A stretch of DNA of 29,844 bases from VEQN01 sp036405975 (lineage in GTDB: Bacteria; Patescibacteriota; Minisyncoccia; Phycocordibacterales; CAIZLB01): positions 1-29,844 of the forward strand of contig DASWWM010000005.1 of NCBI GenBank assembly GCA_036405975.1. Direction: 5' to 3'. Shown here one piece after another: positions 20,366 through 27,328 of this stretch. Numbering within the stretch: the stretch's first letter is position 1; each line of letters begins with the position of its first letter. A program made the position numbers and the translations under genes. The notes beneath the pieces were generated by a model that was not told the origin of the DNA, searched no databases, and saw only the letters and a program-made list of their open reading frames with translations.

Positions 20366-21379
20366 ATGGGATTTTTCTCCAAAAAACTCGGCATCGACCT
20401 CGGAACTGCCAACACTCTTGTTTTCGCTCCGGGAAGGGGGCTCGTGCTCAATGAGCCGTCAGTGGTTGCCGTTTCTGAGCAGGACAACCGCATTCTCGCT
20501 GTAGGTCTCGATGCGAAAGACATGATCGGAAAGACACCTGACAGCATCATCGCGTATCGTCCGATGAAAGACGGAGTTATTGCCGACTATCGAGTGACTG
20601 AAGCGATGCTCCGATACTTCATCAATAAGGCTCTTGGAAAATGGAATATCTGGAAGCCTGAAGTCATGGTGTCCGTTCCGGCTGGCGTAACTTCGACTGA
20701 AAGGCGGGCCGTTATCGAGGCGGCCATCAAGGCCGGCGCTAAAAATGCCTACGTAGTGAAGGAGCCTATCCTTGCAGCGATTGGCGCCGGCATCTCCATC
20801 CAGGAGGCTGTAGGGCATATGATCGTCGATATCGGCGGAGGAACGACTGACGTTGCCGTGATCTCGCTCGGAGGTATCGTTGCTTGCACTTCGGTCAAAT
20901 GTGCGGGGAACAGGATCGACGCAGCCATTACGGACTATATAAAGAAGACGTACAACCTTGCCATCGGAGACAAGACCGCCGAGGAAATCAAGATCCATGT
21001 CGGATCGGCTGTTCCTGTCGAAGAGGAGCTTTCAATGACTATCAAGGGTCGAGACTTTCTCACGGGTCTTCCTCGAGCCGTCGATATCAAGACCAATGAG
21101 ATCGTGAAGGCAATCTCAAAGGAACTTCGAGACATGATCAAGGCCATCAAGGACGTGCTCCAGGAGACTCCGCCCGAACTTGCCGCAGACATTATCGACA
21201 ACGGTATCACCATGACCGGTGGGTCTTCGCAGCTTCGGAATCTTCCTGAGCTTGTTTTCAGAAGGACTGGCGTGAAGGCGGTCCTTGCTGACGATGCGCT
21301 TTACTGCGTAGCGAAGGGGACTGGAATCGCATTGAACCATCTCGATACGTACAAGAAGACCATCATCGCGAAGCGATAA
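20366..21379 (+). CDS. mreB: Rod shape-determining protein MreB (paralogue 1)
   Basis: This bacterial actin forms filaments under the membrane and guides cell-wall synthesis. From the ATG at 20366 it has 337 residues and opens MGFFSKKLGIDLGTANTLVF, the standard MreB N-terminus. Phosphate loop 1 is GIDLGTANT, phosphate loop 2 is VDIGGGTTDVAVISLGG, and the adenosine region is GITMTGGSSQLRNLPEL. An upstream in-frame ATG (20357, adding MWG) is also possible. Unlike paralogue 2 it is not linked to mreC/mreD; it is followed 1 base later by holB. The two paralogues are clearly different in sequence, for example ICTSVKCAG-type versus RAKNLKVAG and GSAVPVEEELSMTIKG versus ASVLPCNPSLETTIRG. Confidence 0.93.
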   Translation: MGFFSKKLGIDLGTANTLVFAPGRGLVLNEPSVVAVSEQDNRILAVGLDAKDMIGKTPDSIIAYRPMKDGVIADYRVTEAMLRYFINKALGKWNIWKPEVMVSVPAGVTSTERRAVIEAAIKAGAKNAYVVKEPILAAIGAGISIQEAVGHMIVDIGGGTTDVAVISLGGIVACTSVKCAGNRIDAAITDYIKKTYNLAIGDKTAEEIKIHVGSAVPVEEELSMTIKGRDFLTGLPRAVDIKTNEIVKAISKELRDMIKAIKDVLQETPPELAADIIDNGITMTGGSSQLRNLPELVFRRTGVKAVLADDALYCVAKGTGIALNHLDTYKKTIIAKR

Positions 21380-21380
21380 T

Positions 21381-22136
21381 ATGTCCGCACAATTTTCAAT
21401 ACAAAATAAGGAAAGTCTCCATCATGCATATGTGCTTGAGGGCAGCTTTGCTTCGGCGCTGCCTGTGCTCGAGCGAATCCTCGGTGACCTGTTCGGATTG
21501 AGCATGTCTCATCCGGACGTATTCGTGCATCAGACGGCGGCCTTCGGCGTAGAGGATGCGGCATTGGTCGTCGAGAAGAATAGCCGAAGGCCGTCTGCCG
21601 GAAGCAATAAATTCATCATCGTGTCGCTGGCAGGCATTTCGCATCAGGCGCAGAACAGCCTTCTCAAGACGCTTGAGGAGCCGGCGGTCGGGACCCATAT
21701 TTTCATAATCGCCCCGACCGCCTCCATCTTCCTGCCGACTGTCAGGTCTCGGGTCCATGTCGTCTCTCTCGGCCGGTCTGCATCGCAGGCAGATTCAGAA
21801 GTGTCAGCGAATGCCACGGGATCAGATCCAGAGTCTTTGGAGTCTCTCTACGCTGAAGAGTTTGTTGCATCGAACCACCCTGAGAGGCTTGAAATCGTAA
21901 AGAAGGTGCTCGCTGAAAAAGAAAAAGAGCGGGCGACCGACGCTGACATCGTTGTCCTTGTGCGAGGCATCGAAAAAAGAACTCACGCTCTCATGGAAAA
22001 ACAGAAGCTCTCTCCTGAAGCGAGGGCGGATGCGTTGAAAGCGTTGGTTCGGGCAAGCGAATATATCTATGATTCGTCGTCCTCAAAGAAACTCCTACTG
22101 GAATACATCGCGCTCGCTTTGCCAATATTTAAATAA
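21381..22136 (+). CDS. holB: DNA polymerase III delta'-like clamp-loader subunit
   Basis: The 251-residue protein looks like a minimal delta' (HolB). It has the N-terminal LHHAYVLEG (13-21) where ATP-binding relatives have HAYLFxGPxGxGKT, so Walker A is absent as is usual for delta'. The diagnostic AQNSLLKTLEEPAVGTHIFIIAPTASIFLPTVRSR (90-124) follows, with LLKTLEEP and the SRC-like RSR position. The C-terminal helical region is short compared with the usual 320-330 residues, and no zinc-binding cysteines are seen. It starts 1 base after the mreB-1 stop, so translation is probably coupled. The alternative is a DnaX-like fragment, but no ATP site is seen. A bulged inverted repeat spans 21531-21607. 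Confidence 0.85.
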   Translation: MSAQFSIQNKESLHHAYVLEGSFASALPVLERILGDLFGLSMSHPDVFVHQTAAFGVEDAALVVEKNSRRPSAGSNKFIIVSLAGISHQAQNSLLKTLEEPAVGTHIFIIAPTASIFLPTVRSRVHVVSLGRSASQADSEVSANATGSDPESLESLYAEEFVASNHPERLEIVKKVLAEKEKERATDADIVVLVRGIEKRTHALMEKQKLSPEARADALKALVRASEYIYDSSSSKKLLLEYIALALPIFK

Positions 22137-22151
22137 TGTATTGACTGGGGA

Positions 22152-22157
22152 TATACT
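22152..22157 (+). promoter_or_regulatory. -10 element for the small Lys-rich gene
   Basis: TATACT at 22152-22157 lies 13 bases before the ATG at 22171. No TG extension and no good -35 are seen. Confidence 0.35.
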
Positions 22158-22170
22158 GTCGGACGGAACT

Positions 22171-22356
22171 ATGACAGATCCACTTACCCAGCGCTTGGCG
22201 CTATCGAACAGAAGAAAAATGCATGGCGGAATAGAGGAACCTGATCCGAGAGATACATACGTACGTCCCGGCAGTTCGGTTCACATTATCCGCCCAGACG
22301 ATGGGACAGAAGGTAAGAAAGGGGGAAAGAAAAAAGGCGATAAAAAGAAAAAATAA
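22171..22356 (+). CDS. Small protein with Lys-rich tail, 61 aa
   Basis: The ATG at 22171 opens a 61-residue protein beginning MTDPLTQRLALSNRRKMHGG and ending in a highly basic Gly/Lys tail (EGKKGGKKKGDKKKK). No known domain is recognised. The tail suggests binding to nucleic acid, ribosome or membrane phosphates. A longer frame from 22069 would overlap holB by 68 bases in another frame and lacks a promoter, so 22171 was preferred. A -10 (22152-22157) precedes it and a terminator (22395-22425) closes it. Confidence 0.55.
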   Translation: MTDPLTQRLALSNRRKMHGGIEEPDPRDTYVRPGSSVHIIRPDDGTEGKKGGKKKGDKKKK

Positions 22357-22394
22357 CTAACGGTCATTTTCAGGTGGCGAAAGCCAAACTACAG

Positions 22395-22425
22395 CGCCCA
22401 GCCAGGTTACGGCTGGGTGTTTTTT
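22395..22425 (+). terminator. Rho-independent terminator
   Basis: CCCAGCC (22397-22403) pairs with GGCTGGG (22411-22417) around a 7-base loop, followed by TGTTTTTT. It lies between the small Lys-rich gene and frr. Confidence 0.88.
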
Positions 22426-22435
22426 AATTTCCGTA

Positions 22436-22444
22436 TGCTACAAT
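22436..22444 (+). promoter_or_regulatory. Extended -10 for frr
   Basis: TGcTACAAT at 22436-22444 ends 9 bases before the ATG at 22454. It is the same nine-base box and spacing as at 12057-12065. Confidence 0.6.
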
Positions 22445-22453
22445 GACGGCCAT

Positions 22454-23005
22454 ATGGCATACAATTTTTCAAAATTCAATCAGAAAATAAAAGAAACTCA
22501 GGACTGGTACGCAAGGGAACTTTCGTCCATCAGGACAGGACGAGCCTCAACGTCATTCCTTGACCCTGTACGGGTGGATTCATACGGATCGGAAATGCCG
22601 ATCACGTCCCTTGCAACAGTCTCTGCGGAAGATGCGAAGACGGTCCGGATTTCTCCATGGGATAATAGCCAGACACAGGCCATCGAGAAGGCCATCAATA
22701 TCGCGAACCTCGGCGTGAGCGTTGTCGTGGACGGCTCAGGCCTCCGAGTCATTTTCCCTGAACTTACAGGAGAGCGACGGCTGCAGCTTGTTAAGGTCGC
22801 GAAGGAGAAGCTTGAGGATGCTCGTGTTGCGCTGCGACGGGAGCGAGGCGATGTCTCAGACGACCTGAACTCAAAGAAGAAAGATGGGGAGATGAGCGAG
22901 GACGATGTCGTTCGGGCAAAGGCCGAGATGGAAAAGCTCGTCCAGGAAGGCGGACGAAAGCTCGAGGAACTCTTCGAAAAGAAAGAGAAGGAGATCGCGG
23001 GATAG
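22454..23005 (+). CDS. frr: Ribosome recycling factor
   Basis: RRF splits the post-termination ribosome together with EF-G. The 183-residue length is standard. Visible are the N-terminal helix with ELSSIRTGRASTSFLDPVRVDSYG, the domain II part (MPITSLATVSAEDAKTVRISPWD), VVVDGSGLRVIFPELTGERRLQLVK and the long C-terminal helix rich in Lys/Glu (ALRRERGDVSDDLN...GRKLEELFEKKEKEI). It is the first gene of a likely frr-rseP unit, with a 50-base gap. The gene order recalls the conserved frr...rseP-proS cluster. Confidence 0.97.
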   Translation: MAYNFSKFNQKIKETQDWYARELSSIRTGRASTSFLDPVRVDSYGSEMPITSLATVSAEDAKTVRISPWDNSQTQAIEKAINIANLGVSVVVDGSGLRVIFPELTGERRLQLVKVAKEKLEDARVALRRERGDVSDDLNSKKKDGEMSEDDVVRAKAEMEKLVQEGGRKLEELFEKKEKEIAG

Positions 23006-23055
23006 TCGGCTGCCTTCGGGCAGGAATTTTCACTTAACAAACAACCAAACAGAGC

Positions 23056-24156
23056 ATGTCTACAACAATTATTTTCCTGCTGGTCCTTACGGTCTTGGTA
23101 TTCGTTCATGAGCTCGGGCATTTCCTTGCCGCGCGTCTCTTCAAGATTCGGGTAGACGAATTCGCCATCGGTTTTCCTCCGAGAGTTGCCAGCTGGATGT
23201 GGGGCAAGACTCGGTATGCAATCAATCTTTTGCCGCTTGGCGGATATGTGAAGATTTACGGCGAGAATCCCGACGATGAGCGGACTTCGGACAGCATTCT
23301 CTCAAAGCCGCGATGGCAGCAGGCAATTGTTCTTGTCGCTGGCGTTACATTCAATGTCGTATTCGCATGGATACTGCTTTCTCTTGCACTTATGCTTGGA
23401 AGCAGAGTTTCGACGGCCGCATTGCCTCCGGAACTCATTAAAGACCCCGCTCTAACTGTGGTCATGGTCTCCCCTGGAAGCCCGGCTGATCTTGCTGGTT
23501 TAAAGGCTGGTGACGAGATCTTGTCAATCACTAACTCACAGCAGTCCCTTGCAACCTCGAGCCTTACGGTCGAGGGCGTTCAGCAGATCATCTCTTCTGC
23601 AGAAGTGACTGTAGACATGACGGCACGGCAGAAAGCGAGCACGACCGAAGGGTACATGGTGCGAGCCTTTGATATGACGCCTGTAGAGGGGATTTCTCCT
23701 GGAAAGAAGGCCATCGGAATTTCCATGGACAATATCGGCGAGGCGAAGGCTCCATTCTTTAAGGCATTCTACTATGGAGCGCAGCAGACATATTATCTGA
23801 CCATAAACGTAGCGACAGGGCTTGCCGATTTCCTCAAGAGCGTAGTCATGGGCAATGCGAGCCTCAAGCAGGTAAGCGGACCTGTGGGCATCGCGGGAGC
23901 AGTAGGCGAGTCGGCGCAGACAGGATTCTCAACGCTCCTGGTCATGGCAGCGGTTATCTCTGCAAACCTTGCAGTCCTTAACCTTGTGCCATTCCCGGCG
24001 CTCGACGGCGGGCGACTCGTCGTGGTATTCATCGAAAGCATCATCCGACGGGACATCAATCCGAAGATTCTCATGTGGGTGAATGGAATCGGATTCCTCT
24101 TGCTTATTTCTCTCATGATTCTTGTCACGGTGAAGGACGTCGCTGCGCTTTTCTAG
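23056..24156 (+). CDS. rseP: RseP-like site-2 intramembrane metalloprotease
   Basis: The 366-residue protein is a membrane zinc protease that cuts transmembrane segments of anti-sigma factors or remnant signal peptides. The first transmembrane segment holds HELGH (18-22), giving two zinc His and the catalytic Glu. The YVKIYGENPDDE membrane-loop motif follows. A single PDZ domain (about 115-215, SPGSPADLAGLKAGDEILSI) is present, where E. coli RseP has two. The third zinc ligand is Asp in NLVPFPALDGGRLVVVF (about 313-329), before the last transmembrane segment. No anti-sigma gene is seen nearby. It lies between frr and proS, as in many bacteria. Confidence 0.95.
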   Translation: MSTTIIFLLVLTVLVFVHELGHFLAARLFKIRVDEFAIGFPPRVASWMWGKTRYAINLLPLGGYVKIYGENPDDERTSDSILSKPRWQQAIVLVAGVTFNVVFAWILLSLALMLGSRVSTAALPPELIKDPALTVVMVSPGSPADLAGLKAGDEILSITNSQQSLATSSLTVEGVQQIISSAEVTVDMTARQKASTTEGYMVRAFDMTPVEGISPGKKAIGISMDNIGEAKAPFFKAFYYGAQQTYYLTINVATGLADFLKSVVMGNASLKQVSGPVGIAGAVGESAQTGFSTLLVMAAVISANLAVLNLVPFPALDGGRLVVVFIESIIRRDINPKILMWVNGIGFLLLISLMILVTVKDVAALF

Positions 24157-24190
24157 AGAAAGTTTTACTGTCTGGAAGTATGGCTCTGGT

Positions 24191-24212
24191 GATATAGCAA
24201 AAATGCTATATC
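24191..24212. repeat. Perfect 9-bp hairpin, AAAA loop
   Basis: GATATAGCA (24191-24199), AAAA, TGCTATATC (24204-24212). It lies 34 bases after the rseP stop and has no T run on the plus side. It may assist rseP 3'-end formation together with the next hairpin. Confidence 0.7.
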
Positions 24213-24221
24213 GCAATTAAA

Positions 24222-24259
24222 AAATCGCGGAAGCCACTGAGCGTGTGCTTCCGCGATTT
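24222..24259. terminator. Strong terminator, best for the minus strand
   Basis: AAATCGCGGAAGC (24222-24234) pairs exactly with GCTTCCGCGATTT (24247-24259), a 13-bp stem with a 12-base loop. On the minus strand it is followed by a T-rich run (GATTTTTTAATT), so it ends the 24273-24845 gene. It may also end rseP. Confidence 0.85.
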
Positions 24260-24272
24260 GTCTATGGGTTTG

Positions 24273-24845
24273 TTACTGCAGCCCTGTGGGCACAGGCTCC
24301 TTAGTCGGCGTTCCTGGAATCGGAACGGCTGCACCAGCAGAGTCTGGCCAGGTGAGCAACAACAGGGGTCCGGGAATTTTTCCGGTAAGCCTGGCGAGCC
24401 TCTTCTTGTACTCGAGCTGTTTGGTCCAAAAGAACCAGGACGATGCGACTCCGAGTGCGAAGACCGCTTTTTGCACATCGGTGCTGCCTGCGAAATCAAA
24501 CAGCACTTGCAGCTTGTCCTTGACGACGGAATCGAGCAGGAAAGGCACGCTGATAAGGCAAAGTCCGGAGTGGCACATCCAGTAGAGCATGTTTTCTGTA
24601 TGCGAAGTGTCTCTGGAAGGATCGAGTTCCTTGTTCGCTTGGTGTGCTTCAATCATGCGATCGAAGTGCCCGTACGCTATTCTGAGCATCACTCCTGCTG
24701 CGGGTATGAGGCAGAAGAGAATGTTGACGTTGAAGAAATAGAGGAATGTGACTCCTCCGACTAGAAGGGCGGTGCCCAGGATCAGAATGATCCGGTTGAT
24801 CGCCAAGTTGTATCTCACGTTTGCAGACCGGGTATCTGTATTCAT
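24273..24845 (-). CDS. Hypothetical membrane protein, 190 aa
   Basis: I do not recognise the family. The product has two close transmembrane segments near the N-terminus (about 17-35 and 37-55, IILILGTALLVGGVTFLYFFNVNILFCLIPAAG). A polar stretch with FDRMIEAHQANKELDPSRDTSHTENM follows, then about two more hydrophobic segments (WMCHSGLCLISVPFLL; VFALGVASSWFFW). It ends in a basic patch (LEYKKRLARLTGK) and a Pro-rich tail. The gene interrupts, on the opposite strand, the usual rseP-proS neighbourhood. Its leader of about 50 bases has two GTTCAGTTT repeats 20 bases apart (plus-strand reading). Confidence 0.65.
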   Translation of the reverse strand: MNTDTRSANVRYNLAINRIILILGTALLVGGVTFLYFFNVNILFCLIPAAGVMLRIAYGHFDRMIEAHQANKELDPSRDTSHTENMLYWMCHSGLCLISVPFLLDSVVKDKLQVLFDFAGSTDVQKAVFALGVASSWFFWTKQLEYKKRLARLTGKIPGPLLLLTWPDSAGAAVPIPGTPTKEPVPTGLQ

Positions 24846-24851
24846 TTGGTC

Positions 24852-24880
24852 GTTCAGTTTCTTGATTTAATGTTCAGTTT
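24852..24880. repeat. Two GTTCAGTTT repeats, 20 bases apart
   Basis: GTTCAGTTT occurs at 24852-24860 and 24872-24880, in the gap between the divergent 24273-24845 gene and proS. The 20-base offset puts both on the same face of DNA, which suits a regulator binding twice. Confidence 0.5.
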
Positions 24881-24918
24881 GTTGTCTGATTGGGATAGTA
24901 TCACAAAACACAAAAAAG

Positions 24919-24948
24919 TTAACGAAAAGGGTCTCTATGGTGTAGAAT
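24919..24948 (+). promoter_or_regulatory. Promoter for proS
   Basis: TTAACG (24919-24924), 18-base spacer, TAGAAT (24943-24948). Predicted start near 24955, about 40 bases before the ATG at 24995. The -10 overlaps the earlier in-frame ATG at 24947, which was therefore rejected. Confidence 0.4.
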
Positions 24949-24994
24949 GTGGGCATATAAGGCGCTTGTCCTGGCATGCGCACAAAAAAAGACC

Positions 24995-26260
24995 ATGAGA
25001 CAATCACAACTGTTCACAAAGACGAGACGGGAGGCGCCAAAAGACGAAGTGTCAAAAAATGCCCAGCTTCTGATAAGGGCTGGCTACGTTCAGAAAACGC
25101 TGGCCGGGGTGTACTCGTTCCTGCCGCTCGGTCTCAGGACTTTGGAAAAAGTTAAGACGATCATTCGCGAGGAGATGAACTCAGCGGGAGGCCAGGAGGT
25201 CTCTCTTGCTTCGCTGCAGGACAAGTCGGTCTGGGAAAAGACCGACCGGTGGGACAGTGCCAAGGTGGACAATTGGTTCAAGACTGAGCTTGCCAATGGA
25301 ACGGAAGTCGGGCTCGGATTCACGCATGAGGAGCCTCTCACTGAACTCATGAAGGATCACATCCAGTCATTCAGGGACCTTCCTCGCTACGCGTACCAGT
25401 TCCAGACAAAATTCAGAAATGAGAAGCGGGCAAAAAGCGGAATCATGCGAGGCCGAGAATTCCTCATGAAGGATCTTTACTCATTTTCAAAAGATGATAC
25501 CGAGCACGCTGAGTTTTATGAAAAGATGAAAGTCGCGTATAAGAATGTTTTTGATCGGGCCGGAGTCGGACATCTTACGTATATCACGTTCGCTGCAGGA
25601 GGGAGCTTCTCGAAATTCTCTCATGAGTTTCAAATGGTCACGGATGCCGGTGAAGACATTATTTACATCGATGAGGACAAGGGGATTGCCATCAACGAAG
25701 AAGTGAACAATCCCGAAGTTCATGAGATGCTCGGCTTGAACCCAAACAGGTTCCGAAGCGCAAAGGCTGTTGAGGTCGGAAATATCTTCAATCTGGGAAC
25801 GCGGTTTTCAGATGCCCTCGACCTCTCGTTTATGGACGAGTCTGGAGAAAAGAAGAAGGTAGTCATGGGGAGCTATGGCATCGGAGTTCCTCGGCTCATG
25901 GGAGCTATCGTCGAGGCGCTTTCGGACGAAAAGGGAATCGTATGGCCTAAGTCTGTCGCTCCATTCGCCCTTCATCTCGTGCTTGTAAATGGATCGGAGG
26001 AGACAAAAGCTCGGGCTGAGGCACTGTATGAAAAGCTTACGGCACTTGGAGCTGAGGTCTTATTCGATGACCGAGATGCGAGACCGGGAGAAAAGTTCGG
26101 TGATGCCGACCTCATGGGCATGCCGCTTCGGGCAGTCATCAGCGACAAGAATCAGCAAGGCGAGTCAGGAGATTTTCTCATCGAAGTGAAGGACAGGAAG
26201 ACGGGAGAGGTCAGGAACATTACGGAAGAGGAGTTGGTCATGGAATTGACGACAAAGTAA
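24995..26260 (+). CDS. proS: Proline-tRNA ligase, short form without editing insertion
   Basis: ProS charges tRNAPro with proline. From the ATG at 24995 it has 421 residues and opens MRQSQLFTKTRREAP, the usual ProRS N-terminus. Motif 1 region is GVYSFLPLGLRTLEKVKTIIREEM (38-61), motif 2 region is TKFRNEKRAKSGIMRGREF (138-156) and motif 3 is GSYGIGVPRLMGAIVE. AVEVGNIFNLGTRFS is also typical. The C-terminal anticodon-binding domain is present (about 325-421). The INS editing domain of about 180 residues found in E. coli ProRS is missing between motifs 2 and 3, as in alphaproteobacteria. The gene is followed 6 bases later by mreB-2 and likely leads the elongasome transcript. Confidence 0.96.
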   Translation: MRQSQLFTKTRREAPKDEVSKNAQLLIRAGYVQKTLAGVYSFLPLGLRTLEKVKTIIREEMNSAGGQEVSLASLQDKSVWEKTDRWDSAKVDNWFKTELANGTEVGLGFTHEEPLTELMKDHIQSFRDLPRYAYQFQTKFRNEKRAKSGIMRGREFLMKDLYSFSKDDTEHAEFYEKMKVAYKNVFDRAGVGHLTYITFAAGGSFSKFSHEFQMVTDAGEDIIYIDEDKGIAINEEVNNPEVHEMLGLNPNRFRSAKAVEVGNIFNLGTRFSDALDLSFMDESGEKKKVVMGSYGIGVPRLMGAIVEALSDEKGIVWPKSVAPFALHLVLVNGSEETKARAEALYEKLTALGAEVLFDDRDARPGEKFGDADLMGMPLRAVISDKNQQGESGDFLIEVKDRKTGEVRNITEEELVMELTTK

Positions 26261-26266
26261 CAGGAT

Positions 26267-27328
26267 ATGAAATCACTCAGAAATAAATTCTTAAAATTCG
26301 CATCAAATGACATCGGTATCGATCTCGGTACCGCCAATACTCTTGTGTATGTCTCAGGAAAAGGCGTCGTCATCAATGAGCCTTCCGTGGTTGCCGTAAA
26401 CCAGAAGACGGGACGAGTTGTTGCCGTGGGCGCACAGGCTAAGGCCATGCTTGGCCGAACTCCCGGGCATATCGTTGCCGTGAGGCCTCTTGTTGACGGC
26501 GTCATCTCTGACTTTGAGATCACCGAGGAGATGCTTTCATACCTCATCAAGAAGGCCGAAGGCCTTTCGAAGAAGATGCTTGGGCCAAAGGTCGTGATCG
26601 GCGTCCCGTACGGCGTCACTAACGTAGAGCGACGTGCCGTACGGGACGCCGCAAAGAACGCCGGAGCTCGAGAGGTGCATATCGTGGAAGAGCCGATGTC
26701 CGCCGCCATCGGCATCCGGCTTCCTGTTCGCGAAGCGACTGGAAGCATGATCATCGACATCGGTGGGGGAACGACTGACATCGCGGTCATTTCGCTTGGC
26801 GGAATCGTTCGAGCGAAGAATCTCAAGGTTGCGGGGGACAAGCTGAACGCGGACATCATGTCCTATATCAGAAATGAGTTCAAGATTCTCATCGGAGAGA
26901 AGACTTCTGAGGAAGTTAAGGTTGCCATCGCGAGCGTGCTCCCGTGCAATCCTTCTCTGGAAACGACCATCAGGGGGCGAGATCTCGTCACGGGCCTTCC
27001 GCGAGAGGTTATCATTACCGACTCTGACATCAGGGAGGCCATCGGCGCGTCCATCGACACGCTGCTCGACTCAGTGAAAGAGGTTCTTGAGACGACACCT
27101 CCTGAAATCCTTGCTGATGTCATGCGAAACGGAATCTGGCTTGCGGGAGGAGGTGCGCTCATTCGAGGGCTTCCTCAGGTGCTCTCGGAGCATGTGGGCA
27201 TTCCCGTATACGTTGCCGAAGATCCGCTCACTGCAGTTGCACGAGGGGCGGGAGTCATTCTTGAGGAGATAGACTTCTTTGAGGATATGCTGATCCAAAA
27301 CGAACATGAATTACCGGTTGCGCGATAA
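26267..27328 (+). CDS. mreB: Rod shape-determining protein MreB (paralogue 2)
   Basis: The 353-residue actin homologue has GIDLGTANTLVY, the phosphate-2 loop IDIGGGTTDIAVISLGG and the adenosine loop GIWLAGGGALIRGLPQ. It is in the classic mreB-mreC-mreD-mrdA order: mreC starts inside its last codons (23-base overlap), so translation is coupled. This is therefore the canonical MreB, while the copy at 20366 is the extra one. It carries a short acidic C-terminal tail (EEIDFFEDMLIQNEHELPVAR). It begins 6 bases after proS. A perfect 15-bp inverted repeat is present at 26600-26650. Confidence 0.96.
   Translation: MKSLRNKFLKFASNDIGIDLGTANTLVYVSGKGVVINEPSVVAVNQKTGRVVAVGAQAKAMLGRTPGHIVAVRPLVDGVISDFEITEEMLSYLIKKAEGLSKKMLGPKVVIGVPYGVTNVERRAVRDAAKNAGAREVHIVEEPMSAAIGIRLPVREATGSMIIDIGGGTTDIAVISLGGIVRAKNLKVAGDKLNADIMSYIRNEFKILIGEKTSEEVKVAIASVLPCNPSLETTIRGRDLVTGLPREVIITDSDIREAIGASIDTLLDSVKEVLETTPPEILADVMRNGIWLAGGGALIRGLPQVLSEHVGIPVYVAEDPLTAVARGAGVILEEIDFFEDMLIQNEHELPVAR
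26600..26650. repeat. Perfect 15-bp inverted repeat inside mreB-2
   Basis: GGCGTCCCGTACGGC (26600-26614) and its exact reverse complement (26636-26650) flank a 21-base spacer. It lies in the codons for GVPYGVTNVERRAVRDAA. Confidence 0.9.

Noticed and set aside
22069..22170. Longer N-terminus for the small Lys-rich protein
   Set aside because: It overlaps holB in another frame and has no promoter of its own; a -10 lies just before the 22171 ATG.
22498..23121. Minus-strand 207-codon frame opposite frr
   Set aside because: Low-complexity Ser/Arg-rich translation of the antisense of a certain gene; no start signals or domain.
26152..26859. Minus-strand 235-codon frame opposite proS and mreB-2
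   Set aside because: Antisense shadow of conserved genes, Ser/Thr/Pro-rich, no recognisable motif.
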